DNA from: Streptomyces sp. LX-29
Lineage (GTDB): Bacteria; Actinomycetota; Actinomycetes; Streptomycetales; Streptomycetaceae
Assembly (NCBI RefSeq): GCF_029541745.1
Contig: NZ_CP089746.1
Span: forward strand, 7,139,559 to 7,203,558
Reading direction: 5' to 3'
Length of the DNA: 64,000 nt
Shown here: piece by piece, positions 24,340 to 32,349 of the stretch
How positions within the stretch are numbered: the stretch's first letter is position 1
Layout: every line of letters starts with the position of its first letter
Notes under the pieces: model-generated
What the model saw: the letters and a program-made list of their open reading frames with translations, nothing else
What the model was told of the DNA's origin: nothing
The model's database searches: none
Translations under genes and position numbers: made by a program

Positions 24340-24385
24340 GGGACGGCTCGTCGCCCACCTCCCGCGGAGCGCCGAGCGGAGCCCC

Positions 24386-24402
24386 CTAAGAAGGTTCTAA
24401 GA
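24386..24402 (+). promoter_or_regulatory. Direct-repeat site, candidate binding site of the adjacent response regulator
   Basis: CTAAGA occurs at 24386-24391 and again at 24397-24402, an 11-bp start-to-start distance, which puts both on one face of the helix. It is 52 bases before the response-regulator start. OmpR/PhoB-family regulators bind just such direct repeats, often at their own promoters, so autoregulation is likely. The AT-rich repeat stands out from GC-rich surroundings. Confidence 0.55.
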
Positions 24403-24453
24403 GACGCTTCTGGCAGGGTGTGGGCAGATCCACGCCACAGAGAGACCTCGCCC

Positions 24454-25161
24454 ATGCCCGCCGCCGCCACCAAGACCGTGCTCGTCGTCGACGACGACCC
24501 CGAGGTCCGGGCCGCCGTCGCCGACGGGCTGGCCGTCGAGGGCTACGCGGTCCGAGAGGCGGCGGACGGGCTGGCCGCGCTGGCCGCCGTCGCCGCCGAC
24601 CCGCCCGACGCCCTCGTGCTGGACGTGGCCATGCCGGTGCTCGACGGGCTGGCGGTGTGCCGCCGGCTGCGCGCGCTGGGAGACCGCACCCCGGTGCTCG
24701 TCCTCACCGCCCTGGACGAGGTCAGCGACCGGGTGGCCGGGCTGGACGCCGGCGCCGACGACTACCTCGTCAAGCCGTTCGCCCTCGACGAGCTGCTGGC
24801 CCGGCTGCGCGCGCTGCTGCGCCGGGCCGCCCCCGAGCCCGCCGCGGCGGAGGCCGCCGACGAACTGCTGTCCTTCGCGGACCTCACCGTCGACCCGGCC
24901 ACCCGCACCGGGGTGCGCGACGGGCGGCGGCTGGAGTTCACCCGGACCGAGTTCGCGCTGCTGGAGATCCTTCTCCGCCACCCCGGCCAGGTGCTGCCGC
25001 GCGAGCTGATCCAGGAGCGGGTCTGGGGCACCGACTTCGGGCCCGGCTCCAACTCGCTCGCCGTCTACATCGGCTATCTGCGCCGCAAGCTGGAGGCCGG
25101 CGGCGCCTCGCGCCTGGTGCACACCGTGCACGGCGTCGGCTACGAACTGGCGCAGCGGTGA
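24454..25161 (+). CDS. OmpR/PhoB-family response regulator
   Basis: A 235-residue two-domain regulator. The receiver domain (about 1-120) has the acidic pair VVDDDPE, the phosphorylated Asp57 in VLDVAMPVLDG, the Thr in VLVLTAL, and Lys107 in YLVKPF. The C-terminal winged-helix domain (about 140-232) has RRLEFTRTEFALLEILLRHP, the recognition region VLPRELIQERVW and the final VYIGYLRRKLE hairpin. It is translationally coupled to a histidine kinase (GTGA overlap), so the two form one signalling pair. Position next to the MMPL exporter suggests control of export or envelope stress in response to the lipopeptide. The ATG at 24454 is taken; upstream in-frame sequence covers the direct-repeat operator region and is unlikely to be coding. 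Confidence 0.93.
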   Translation: MPAAATKTVLVVDDDPEVRAAVADGLAVEGYAVREAADGLAALAAVAADPPDALVLDVAMPVLDGLAVCRRLRALGDRTPVLVLTALDEVSDRVAGLDAGADDYLVKPFALDELLARLRALLRRAAPEPAAAEAADELLSFADLTVDPATRTGVRDGRRLEFTRTEFALLEILLRHPGQVLPRELIQERVWGTDFGPGSNSLAVYIGYLRRKLEAGGASRLVHTVHGVGYELAQR

Positions 25162-26651
25162 GCGCCGCGCGCCCCCGCCGCCGACCGTGGCCCCGGCTCC
25201 GTGGGCTCCGGCTCCGTGGGCTCCGGCTCCGAGGGCTCCGGCTCGGCCGCAGACCGCTGCGCACCCGACTGGCGCTGATCACCTCGGCGGCGGTGGCGCT
25301 GGTGGCGCTCGGCGGCTGCGCGGCCGCGTATGTCGTCATCCGCCACGAGCTGGTGCGCCAGCTCGACCTCCAGCTCACCCAGCAGGCCACCCTCGTCCAC
25401 CAGGAGAAGCGCGGCCAGGGGCCGGGACCGCTGTACGGGGAGTGCGTCTGGCTGGCCGCGCCCGCCTGCGCGCAGATCGTCACCGACCGCACCGGAACCC
25501 CCGGCGGCCCGCGCGACGAGGACCTGGTGCTGCCGGTCGGCGAGGCCACCCGCCAGGTCGCGGCCGGCGGCCGCGCCGCGTACTACAGCGACATCACCCT
25601 GCGCGGCCACCGGATGCGGATGCTCACCACCCCGCAGCCCGGCCACCGCGCGCTCCAACTGGCCATCCGCGCCGACACCGTCGACCAGGGCGTACGGCGG
25701 GCCGGCCGGCTGCTCGCCGCCGTCGGCGCCGCCGGGGTGCTGCTGGCGGCCGTCCTCGGCTATCTCGCCTCCCGCGCGGCGCTGGCCCCGGTCACCCGGC
25801 TCACCGCCACCGCCGAGCGGATCGCCGCCACCCGCGACCCCGCCCACCGCATCGAGCTGCCCGCGGCCGAGGCCCACCGCCGGGACGAGGTCACCCGGCT
25901 CGCCGACAGCTTCAACACCATGCTCGGCGAGCTCGAACAGTCCGTCGCCGCCCAACGCCGGCTGGTCGCCGACGCCTCCCACGAGCTGCGCACCCCACTC
26001 ACCGCGCTGCGCACCAACGCCGAGCTGCTGGCCCGCGCCGAGCGACTCACCCCCGCCCAGCGCGACCGGGCCGCGGGCGCTCTCGGCCGCCAGCTGCGCG
26101 AGGTGACCGGGCTGGTCAACGACCTGATCGAGCTGGCCAGGGACGAGGAGCCGCAGCCGCTGGTGGAGCCGCTGCGGCTGGACCGACTGGCGGCCCGCTG
26201 CGTCGAGGACGCCTGCGGCCACTGGCCGAACACCTCCTTCGGCGCCGAGCTCGCCCCGTGCGTGGTGCACGGCGTCCCGGCCCGGCTGGCCCGGCTGCTG
26301 TCCAACCTGCTCGACAACGCCGCCAAGTTCAGCCCGCCCGGCACCCCGGTCGAGGTGGCGCTGACCGTCTCCGTCCGGACCGTCTCCGGTCGGACCGTCC
26401 AGCTCACCGTCCGCGACCACGGCCCCGGCATCGCCGCCGCGGACCTGCCGTACGTCTTCGACCGCTTCTACCGCTCCCGCGAGGCCCGCGCCCTGCCCGG
26501 CTCCGGGCTCGGGCTGGCGATGGCCCGGCAGATCGCCCGCGCGCACGGCGCCGAACTCACCGCGGAGCGGCCCGAGGACGGCGGCGCCCGCTTCCGGCTA
26601 CGGCTGCCCGGCGAGGCCGCTTCCCAGGAACCCGCCGAGGCCGCTTCCTAG
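25158..26651 (+). CDS. Sensor histidine kinase partner of the response regulator
   Basis: A 497-residue membrane sensor kinase. A basic repeat-rich N-terminus (LRGLRLRGLRLRGLRLG) precedes transmembrane helix 1 (LALITSAAVALVALGGCAAAY minus ends). An extracytoplasmic sensing part of about 120 residues with two cysteines (ECVWLAAPACAQ) follows, then helix 2 (LLAAVGAAGVLLAAVLGYLA) and a HAMP linker (about 205-260). The dimerisation/phospho-acceptor helix carries His275 in DASHELRTP. The ATPase domain shows the N box NLLDNAAKF, G1 DHGPGIA, F box FDRFYR and G2 GSGLGLAM. The GTG start overlaps the regulator's stop. The Cys pair may form a disulphide. The 3' end runs into a repeat array and overlaps the convergent gene. 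Confidence 0.93.
   Translation: MSAARPRRRPWPRLRGLRLRGLRLRGLRLGRRPLRTRLALITSAAVALVALGGCAAAYVVIRHELVRQLDLQLTQQATLVHQEKRGQGPGPLYGECVWLAAPACAQIVTDRTGTPGGPRDEDLVLPVGEATRQVAAGGRAAYYSDITLRGHRMRMLTTPQPGHRALQLAIRADTVDQGVRRAGRLLAAVGAAGVLLAAVLGYLASRAALAPVTRLTATAERIAATRDPAHRIELPAAEAHRRDEVTRLADSFNTMLGELEQSVAAQRRLVADASHELRTPLTALRTNAELLARAERLTPAQRDRAAGALGRQLREVTGLVNDLIELARDEEPQPLVEPLRLDRLAARCVEDACGHWPNTSFGAELAPCVVHGVPARLARLLSNLLDNAAKFSPPGTPVEVALTVSVRTVSGRTVQLTVRDHGPGIAAADLPYVFDRFYRSREARALPGSGLGLAMARQIARAHGAELTAERPEDGGARFRLRLPGEAASQEPAEAAS
25194..25245 (+). repeat. 15-bp minisatellite at the start of the histidine kinase gene
   Basis: Three and a half copies of CGGCTCCGTGGGCTC at 25194-25208, 25209-25223 and 25224-25238 (one change), then a partial copy. 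It encodes L-R-L-R-G pentapeptides in the cytoplasmic N-terminus before the first membrane helix and adds positive charge. Confidence 0.85.
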
Positions 26652-27866
26652 AAGTCCCCGAGGCCGTTTCCTGGGCACAGGCCCGAGACAGTTCCCCAGG
26701 CCGCTCCTGAGACAGTCCCCGAGGCCGCTTCTTAAGCGCCACGTCCATCGGCGGTTCGGCCGGCAGTTCATAGGCGTCCGCGATCAGTTCGTACGAGCGG
26801 AGCCGGGCCTCCCGGCCATGCCCCACCGCCGTGATCTTGACCTCGTCCACGCTGGTGCTCTTGATCAGGTCGTTGAGCCCTTCGCGGACCGCGTCCGGCG
26901 TTCCGAATGCGACATTCGACAGCCAGCTGGTCACGAAGTCCCACTCCATATCGCTGAATTCATACGCCTCGGCCTCCTCGGGCGTGGGCACCAGCCCGGG
27001 CCGCCCGGTGCGTAGCCGCAGCATGGAGAGCGCGCCGGTCATCACCTGCCGCCGGGCCTCCCGCTCCTCCTCGGCCGCGAAGGCCGAGACGCCGATGGAG
27101 GCGTACGGCCGGTCGAGGACGGCCGACGGCCGGCAGCTCTGGCGGTAGAGGTCGAGCGCGGGGAGGGTGTTGGCGGAGGAGAAGTGGTGCGCGAAGGAGA
27201 ACGGCAGCCCCAGCGTCCCGGCGAGCCGGGCGCTGAACCCGCTGGATCCCAGCAGCCACACCGAGGGCCGGTCGGCGGACTGCACCCCGCCGGGCACGGT
27301 GCCCTGGACGGGGCCGGGGACGGCGTGGATACGGGCGTACCGGTGCCCGTCGGGGAAGTCGTCATCGAGGAACCGGGTCAGCTCCGCGAGCTGCTGCGGG
27401 AACTCGTCGGCGCCCTCATGGAGCCGGTCGCTGCGGCGCAGGGCCGCCGCGGTGGCGCCGTCGGTCCCCGGCGCCCGGCCCAGCCCCAGGTCCACCCGCC
27501 CCGGTGCCAGCGCCTCCAGCGTGCCGAACTGCTCGGCGATCACCAGCGGCGCGTGGTTGGGAAACATGACCCCGCCGGAGCCGAGCCGGATCCGCTCGGT
27601 GTGCGCGGCCAGGTGGGCGAGATCACCGCCGGGGAGGAGCTGGCCACCCCCGGCATCGAGTGGTGCTCGGCCACCCAGAACCGGTGGAACCCCCGCCGCT
27701 CCGCCTGCTTCGCCAGCTCGGTGGTGGTGCGCAGCGCCTGGGAGACGGTCAGTCCGCTCCCCACCGTCGCCAGGTCGAGCACCGACAGCGGCACGGGCGC
27801 GGTGCCGCGGGCCGTGCCCCGGATGGTGTCGTGCCCCCCGGCATGTCCGCCCTGCTCCTCGGCCAC
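26557..27866 (-). pseudogene. Luciferase-like flavin oxidoreductase (MsnO8 type), frameshifted
   Basis: The minus strand encodes a class of flavin-dependent oxidoreductase related to alkanal monooxygenase, but in two frames. The N-terminal part (LSVLDLATVGSG, FHRFWVAEHHSMPGVASSSP) is in one frame. At about 27620 it must shift to reach LAHLAAHTERIRLGSGGVM, EQFGTLEALAPGRVDLGLGRAPGTD and the rest. Adding one C to the run GTGATCTCGCC would restore VILAHLAAH, so a single-base deletion (or a sequencing error) is the simplest cause. The C-terminus runs on for about 50 residues of Lys/Arg/Pro-rich repeat after DAYELPAEPP, through a degenerate repeat array, and ends inside the convergent kinase gene. 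A GTG at 27866 with AGAGAGGG upstream is the likely start. It is distinct from the two LLM domains of the cluster. Confidence 0.75.
26611..26735. repeat. Degenerate repeat array between convergent genes
   Basis: At least five imperfect copies of a 17-18 base unit resembling CCGAGGCCGCTTCCTAG (starts near 26611, 26633, 26658, 26694, 26718). The array spans the last 40 bases of the kinase gene and the extended 3' end of the oxidoreductase. Two copies encode E-A-A-S at the kinase terminus. Copies on the other strand encode K-R-P-R. Each copy can create stop codons in one frame. Confidence 0.6.
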
Positions 27867-27945
27867 GGTGCGCGCCCTCTCTGTGCTCAGCACTGCTACG
27901 GAGTCTCCCGCCAGCACAACCGGAGCACGACTCCGCTTTATTCCC

Positions 27946-27984
27946 GTACGGGCCCCACGGCGGGGTGCGCCGTGGGGCCCGTAC
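27946..27984. terminator. Strong hairpin between the RTX-like gene and the oxidoreductase
   Basis: Perfect 17-bp stem: GTACGGGCCCCACGGCG at 27946-27962 pairs with 27968-27984 around a 5-base loop. It lies 22 bases after the stop of the minus-strand RTX-like gene, so it most likely ends that transcript. Confidence 0.75.
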
Positions 27985-28006
27985 AGGTGCGGAGAAGGGT
28001 GAGGGG

Positions 28007-28783
28007 TCAGACCTCACACGCGATCTCGCTGCCGAAGAACGGAAGGTCCTCCTCACAGGTGTCGGTGCCGGAGCCGCCGTTCACGGTGCCGGTGCCTCCC
28101 ACGCCCACGTGCAGGCTGTCGTCCCCCGCGCCACCCAGGATGTTGCAGTCCAGGGCGATGTCAACATCGATGACGTCGTTCTCGCCGTTGCCTGCCAGGG
28201 TGCTGTTGGTGCACGAGGCGACATTCACGGTGTCGTTACCACCGCCGCCTTCAGGGCTGTTGCTGTTGAGGACGGCGGCGAGGTTGAAGATGTCCGCGCC
28301 CAGACCACCGGAGATCGAGTCGAAGGTCACGGTGCCGAGGACCGTGATCCGGTCCGCGCCACCACCGAGGGAGACGGTGCCCGAGCTGTTGCCGTCCACG
28401 TTCACGACGTCGTCATCGGCACCGGTGTCGAGGGAGCCGGTGGCGACGCCGAGGATCGTCACGGTGTCGGCGCCGCCGGCCGTGGAGATGCTGCCCCCGA
28501 GGGCAATGCCGCCGACGGTGACGTCGTCGGCACCGGCGCCGGCGTTAACCGTGCCACCGGCACTGGCGACGACCGTGATCGAGTCGTTGCCGCCACCGCT
28601 GTTGACCGTCTGCCCCACCAGCAGGAACGGGCAGAGGATGTTGTCGTCGCCGCTGGTCTCCGACCCCACGCACTGCAACGGCAGCGCGGAGGCGGAGGTG
28701 GCCGACAGCCCGACCGTCCCGAGAGCGATCAGCGCCACGGTGCCCATCCAGGCAAGGCCGTGACGCAGCGAGATCCGTTTCAT
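28007..28783 (-). CDS. Secreted RTX/hemolysin-type repeat protein
   Basis: A 258-residue exported protein. Residues 1-35 are a Sec signal peptide (MKRISLRH, hydrophobic core, then ASA-LP). The mature part is rich in Gly, Asp and Asn, with nonapeptide-like repeats such as GGGNDSITV, GAGADDVTV, GGADTVTI, GADDDVVNV, GGGADRITV, GLGADIFNL, GGGNDTVNV and GGAGDDSLHV. These resemble the calcium-binding beta-roll of RTX proteins. There is no catalytic domain, so it may be a surface or matrix protein stabilised by calcium after secretion. Four cysteine residues near the ends could form disulphides. The ATG at 28783 has GGAGAGGAG upstream; in-frame sequence further upstream is not signal-like. It stands alone, with a terminator downstream and an intergenic region upstream. 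Confidence 0.85.
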   Translation of the reverse strand: MKRISLRHGLAWMGTVALIALGTVGLSATSASALPLQCVGSETSGDDNILCPFLLVGQTVNSGGGNDSITVVASAGGTVNAGAGADDVTVGGIALGGSISTAGGADTVTILGVATGSLDTGADDDVVNVDGNSSGTVSLGGGADRITVLGTVTFDSISGGLGADIFNLAAVLNSNSPEGGGGNDTVNVASCTNSTLAGNGENDVIDVDIALDCNILGGAGDDSLHVGVGGTGTVNGGSGTDTCEEDLPFFGSEIACEV

Positions 28784-29335
28784 GAGGTGCTCCTCTCCGC
28801 CCGGCGGCGTCGTTCGTCCACGACGGGCCGGTGCGGCGGGTAGCGAGGGGAAGGGGTGGAGTGAACCGCGCGAATCCCATGGATTCCCGCGTGAAAGGCC
28901 CACTCGGGCACCGAAGCCCTGAGGGGGAGTCACCGGCGTACACCAGCCGCGGCAATTGGCCCCAGAAAGCCGGGAGTCGAGGGGCGACAGGGAGGTGGAT
29001 TGCGGTCTCTCGCGAGCCGGAATCCACCGATGCGCACAGCGTGCGCCCGACCCCCCGTCCTGGGAAGGCGCGCAGCGGGAGCGCGCGGTGGTGAGATTCC
29101 GCGATCGCGGGACGAATGACTACTCGAATTCAACCGGATCGCCCGGCGGGCCTCAGGAGGGCTCGATCGCCGGGGTGACCTGGGGCACGCGGGGCTGATA
29201 CCGGACCGGGACGGTAAACCCGGACCTCACATGCCAGTACCTCAAACCACCCCGGACGGTGAGCTGAAGAAGGGCTGGTACGTCCTTGAGTTCTGATCCG
29301 GCACGTCGCAAGGGGCCGTGGCCTGGGGGCACTTA
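28784..29335. other. Intergenic region with no supported gene
   Basis: About 550 bases between the RTX-like gene and the IS element. It should contain the RTX promoter on the minus strand. Several short frames exist, including a 21-codon ATG frame at 29231-29296 ending in KKGWYVLEF, but none has a convincing ribosome site or family match. Because the IS landed at 29336, this stretch is also the original upstream region of the glycosidase-like gene at 30239. Confidence 0.5.
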
Positions 29336-29360
29336 GACCGTGTCCTATGTGGTGAGGCGG
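29336..29360. repeat. Left terminal inverted repeat of the IS
   Basis: Identical over 25 bases to the complement of the right end. The TAG stop codon of the transposase lies inside it (29345-29347). Confidence 0.92.
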
Positions 29361-30162
29361 ACGAGTCGCTTGTAGCAGCAGATTGCGGCGGCAAGTCCGA
29401 GGAATGCCAGGTAGTTGCGGGGATCGCGTTCGTAGCGGGGCGAGAGTCGGCGGTAGCCGGTCAGCCACGACATGGTGCGCTCGATCACCCACCTGCGGCG
29501 GCCGAGGCGTTCGCTGGACTCGATGCCCTTGCGTGCAATGCGGACGCCGATGCGCTTGCCGCGGAGCCATTTCCGCAGATGGGGAACGTCGTATGCCTTG
29601 TCCGCGTGCAGGCGCTGGGGTTTGAAGTGGCGGCCGCGGTGGGGATCGTGTCTCGTTTGGTGACCGGTCACCATGGGTTTCAGGGCTTCGCTGTCGTGGG
29701 TGTTGGCGGCGGAGACGCCGACGACGAGGGGCAGCCCGTTCTGGTCCGACAGGACGTGCATCTTGGAACCCGGCTTGCCCCGATCCACGGGCGACGGGCC
29801 TGTGAGTTCGCCCCCTTTTTCGCCCGTACATGGGCGGAGTCCAGGACGACGCGGGTCACGTCAATCAGACCCGCGTCGTCGAGCCGGTGCAGGACCGCCT
29901 CGTGCAGCCGTCCCCACACGCCAGCGCGCGACCAGATCAGGAACCGGCGATGAGCGGTCGACTTCGATATGCCGAAGCACGGCGGCAGTGCCCGCCAGGC
30001 ACAGCCGCTGACCAGCACGTAGATGATCGCGGCGAACAGCGTTTCATCAGGCGTGTCCTGCGTGCCGCCACCCTGTGGCCGAACCTTCGACGGTGGGATC
30101 AGCGGCTTCGCGATCTCCCACAGCCCATCCGGCACGATCCAGTCCCACGTACCCCGCCCCAT
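29345..30162 (-). CDS. IS5-family DDE transposase made by -1 ribosomal frameshift
   Basis: Two overlapping frames on the minus strand. The first, from the ATG at 30162, holds the DUF4096-like N-terminus (IVPDGLWEIAKPLIPPS, GCAWRALPPCFG) and the first catalytic Asp in VVLDSAHVRAKKG. The second holds DRGKPGSKMHVLSD, the second Asp in HADKAYDV and the Glu in WVIERTMSWL. They join at the run AAAAAGGGGG (complement of 29811-29820), where slipping back one base changes AKKGAN into AKKGGELTGPSPVDRG. A fused product would have about 272 residues, normal for this family. The run plus intact motifs argue for programmed frameshifting rather than decay. Confidence 0.88.
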
Positions 30163-30175
30163 GACCGGTCAACGC

Positions 30176-30200
30176 CCGCCTCACCACATAGGACACGGTC
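30176..30200. repeat. Right terminal inverted repeat of the IS
   Basis: Mirror image of 29336-29360; the next base beyond the 25-bp match differs. The target copy TTA follows directly at 30201. Confidence 0.92.
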
Positions 30201-30238
30201 TTAGAAAGCCTCTTACAACCGCTCGTTATCAAGTCCCC

Positions 30239-32233
30239 ATGCGCACCATCACCTCATCCCGCACCGCCCGCGCCGCGGCCGTGGCTCTGGCGGCGTCCCT
30301 GACCTGCGTCCCCGTCGTCTCCACCGCCCACGCCGGGCCGGTGGCCACGCCGACGGCCCACCTCCACGGGCACGTCGTGGACCTGCCCGTGCGGGGCGGC
30401 ACCGTCACCGTCGACACCGTATCGCTGCGCGTCACCGCCCACACCCGCGGCCGGGCCGTGGAGCTGTCCGCCCCCACCGCCACCGACCTCGGCAGGCCCG
30501 GTCGGGCCACCCCGGTGAAGGGCGGCGCCCGCTGGAGCTACCCCGACCGCGGGCTGACCGTCACCGCCCGTGCCGAGCGGGGCCGCCTGCTCGTCACCCA
30601 CACGGCCACCGGCAGCACCGACTCCCGGCTGGCCTGGCCGGTCACCGGCACCGATCGCGCCGCCTCCGCGGTCCAACTGCCGCGCGGCGAGGGGCTCTCC
30701 ATCCCCCTCGCCGACCGCTTCTGGAACTCCTCCGAGGCCCAGCTCACCGACGCCGACCTGGCCATGGAGTCGGCGCTGTCCCTGCCGCTGTGGGGCCACA
30801 CCCTCGGCAAGGGCCTGGGCGTCGGCTACCTCGTCCCCACCGACATCGGCACCTCGCTGCGGTTCACCTCCGAGCGCGGCCGGCTGCGCACCACCGCCAC
30901 CCACCACTTCTCCCGCGCCGAGGGCACCACGGAGTACACCGTCGCCTTCGCGCTCACCGACGGCTCCCCGGTCGCCCCCGCCGCCGACTACCGCGGCTGG
31001 CTCACGGAGCACGGACAGCTCGGCAGCCTGCGCGACAAGATCCGGCAGACCCCCGCCACGGCGAAGCTCCTGGGCGCCTTCCACGCCTACCTGTGGGGCG
31101 AGGCCCGCACCGCCGAGGGGGTGCGACGGCTGCGCGCGCTGGGTGTTTCCCGGATGTGGCTCGGCTATGACGCCGACGACCGGCCCATGGACGCGGCGGC
31201 CGTCACCGCTGCCAAGAAGGCGGGATACCTCGTCGGCCCGTACGACTCCTTCGCCAACGGCCAGGACCCGAAGACCGCGGACGCCCCCACCTCCGTCTGG
31301 CCCGACCCGGTCTACCCCGACTTCTGCGTCCAGGGCGCCGACGGCAAGCCCGTCCCCGGCTTCCACGACCGCGGCTGCTACCTCAGCACCGAGGCGTTCG
31401 AGCGGGCCGAACCCACCCGCCACCACCTCGCGAACCGCACCCGGGCCATGACCGCCAACGGCGCCGACAGCTACTTCCTGGACGTCGACGCCGCCGGCGA
31501 GCTGTTCCGCGACCACGACCCCGCCCACCCCATGGACAGGGCGCGCGACCGCGCCAACCGCCTGGCCCGGATGGAGCGGCTGTCCGCCGGCGACCACCTG
31601 GTGCTCGGCTCGGAGTCCGCCGGCGGTTGGGCCAACCAGGTGCTCGCCTTCGACCACGGCTCCGGCACCCCGGTCGCCGACGGGCTCTGGCAGGTCCAGA
31701 GGGACAAGGAGAAGTGGGGCGGCTACGCGCCCGCGAACGCCCCCGCCGTCTTCTTCAAGCCCGCCGAGCTCCCCGCGGCGGTGGCCAAGGCGATGTACGA
31801 CCCCGCCTACCGCGTCCCGCTGTACGAGACCGCGCTGCACGACTCCCTGGTCAACACCGAGCGCTGGGAGCTGTCGTACGACAAGCTGCCGAAGCAGAAG
31901 ACGACCCGTGCGCTGCTGGCGATGCTCTACAACACCCCCCTCAACGTCGTCCTCGACGGACCGTCGATCGAGAAGCGGGGCGCCGAGCTCGCCGCGCTGC
32001 AGAAGTACTTCGCGCCGCTGCACCGCGCCGCCGGGACCGAGCCGATGACCGACTTCCGCACCCTGACCGCCGACCGGCTGGTGCAGCGCACCGAGTTCGG
32101 CGACGGCACCCTCACCGTCACCGCCAACTTCGGCACCACCGCCCACGAGGGACTGCCCGGCGGCTGCGTGGACGCCAGGCTCCGCGGCGACACGGAGCCC
32201 CGTCGGCTCTGCCCCGACGCCGTCGACCGCTGA
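30239..32233 (+). CDS. Secreted glycoside-hydrolase-like protein (GH101/GH129-like barrel)
   Basis: A 664-residue exported protein. The first 36 residues are a signal peptide (MRTITSSRTARAAAVALAAS, cleaved near AHA-GPV). A beta-sandwich-like N-terminal region of about 260 residues follows, then a probable TIM-barrel with GVSRMWLGYDADDR, GYLVGPYDSF and NGADSYFLDVDAAGELFRD (Asp-Val-Asp likely catalytic or sugar-binding). GSESAGGWANQVLAFDHG is a candidate position for the acid/base, followed by an all-beta C-terminus. The layout recalls endo-alpha-N-acetylgalactosaminidase and GH129-type enzymes, but I cannot name a family firmly. No ribosome site precedes the ATG at 30239, and the IS ends only 38 bases upstream, so the native promoter has probably been displaced. 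Confidence 0.6.
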   Translation: MRTITSSRTARAAAVALAASLTCVPVVSTAHAGPVATPTAHLHGHVVDLPVRGGTVTVDTVSLRVTAHTRGRAVELSAPTATDLGRPGRATPVKGGARWSYPDRGLTVTARAERGRLLVTHTATGSTDSRLAWPVTGTDRAASAVQLPRGEGLSIPLADRFWNSSEAQLTDADLAMESALSLPLWGHTLGKGLGVGYLVPTDIGTSLRFTSERGRLRTTATHHFSRAEGTTEYTVAFALTDGSPVAPAADYRGWLTEHGQLGSLRDKIRQTPATAKLLGAFHAYLWGEARTAEGVRRLRALGVSRMWLGYDADDRPMDAAAVTAAKKAGYLVGPYDSFANGQDPKTADAPTSVWPDPVYPDFCVQGADGKPVPGFHDRGCYLSTEAFERAEPTRHHLANRTRAMTANGADSYFLDVDAAGELFRDHDPAHPMDRARDRANRLARMERLSAGDHLVLGSESAGGWANQVLAFDHGSGTPVADGLWQVQRDKEKWGGYAPANAPAVFFKPAELPAAVAKAMYDPAYRVPLYETALHDSLVNTERWELSYDKLPKQKTTRALLAMLYNTPLNVVLDGPSIEKRGAELAALQKYFAPLHRAAGTEPMTDFRTLTADRLVQRTEFGDGTLTVTANFGTTAHEGLPGGCVDARLRGDTEPRRLCPDAVDR

Positions 32234-32349
32234 CGCGCGGGAGCCGGTCGCCCACCACGGGTGTCGGAGGGAGGGTTTCCGGACACCATTCATGACGACG
32301 GTGGGAGGGCGGCCGGCTCCCCGAGGGGCACCGCGTGGGGGGAACGCCG

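Larger units (their letters stand above)
29336..30200. mobile_element. IS5-family insertion sequence, 865 bp, apparently intact
   Basis: Bounded by 25-bp perfect terminal inverted repeats beginning GACCGTGTCCTATG (29336-29360 and 30176-30200) and by a 3-bp target duplication TTA (29333-29335 and 30201-30203). It holds one transposase gene in two frames joined by a likely -1 frameshift. Identical ends and a clean duplication suggest recent insertion. It lies 36 bases upstream of a secreted glycosidase-like gene and may have altered its expression. Confidence 0.92.

Noticed and set aside
29231..29296. 21-codon ATG frame ending in KKGWYVLEF left of the IS
   Set aside because: Looks protein-like at its end and might be a gene remnant, but there is no ribosome site, no maturation genes and no family match.
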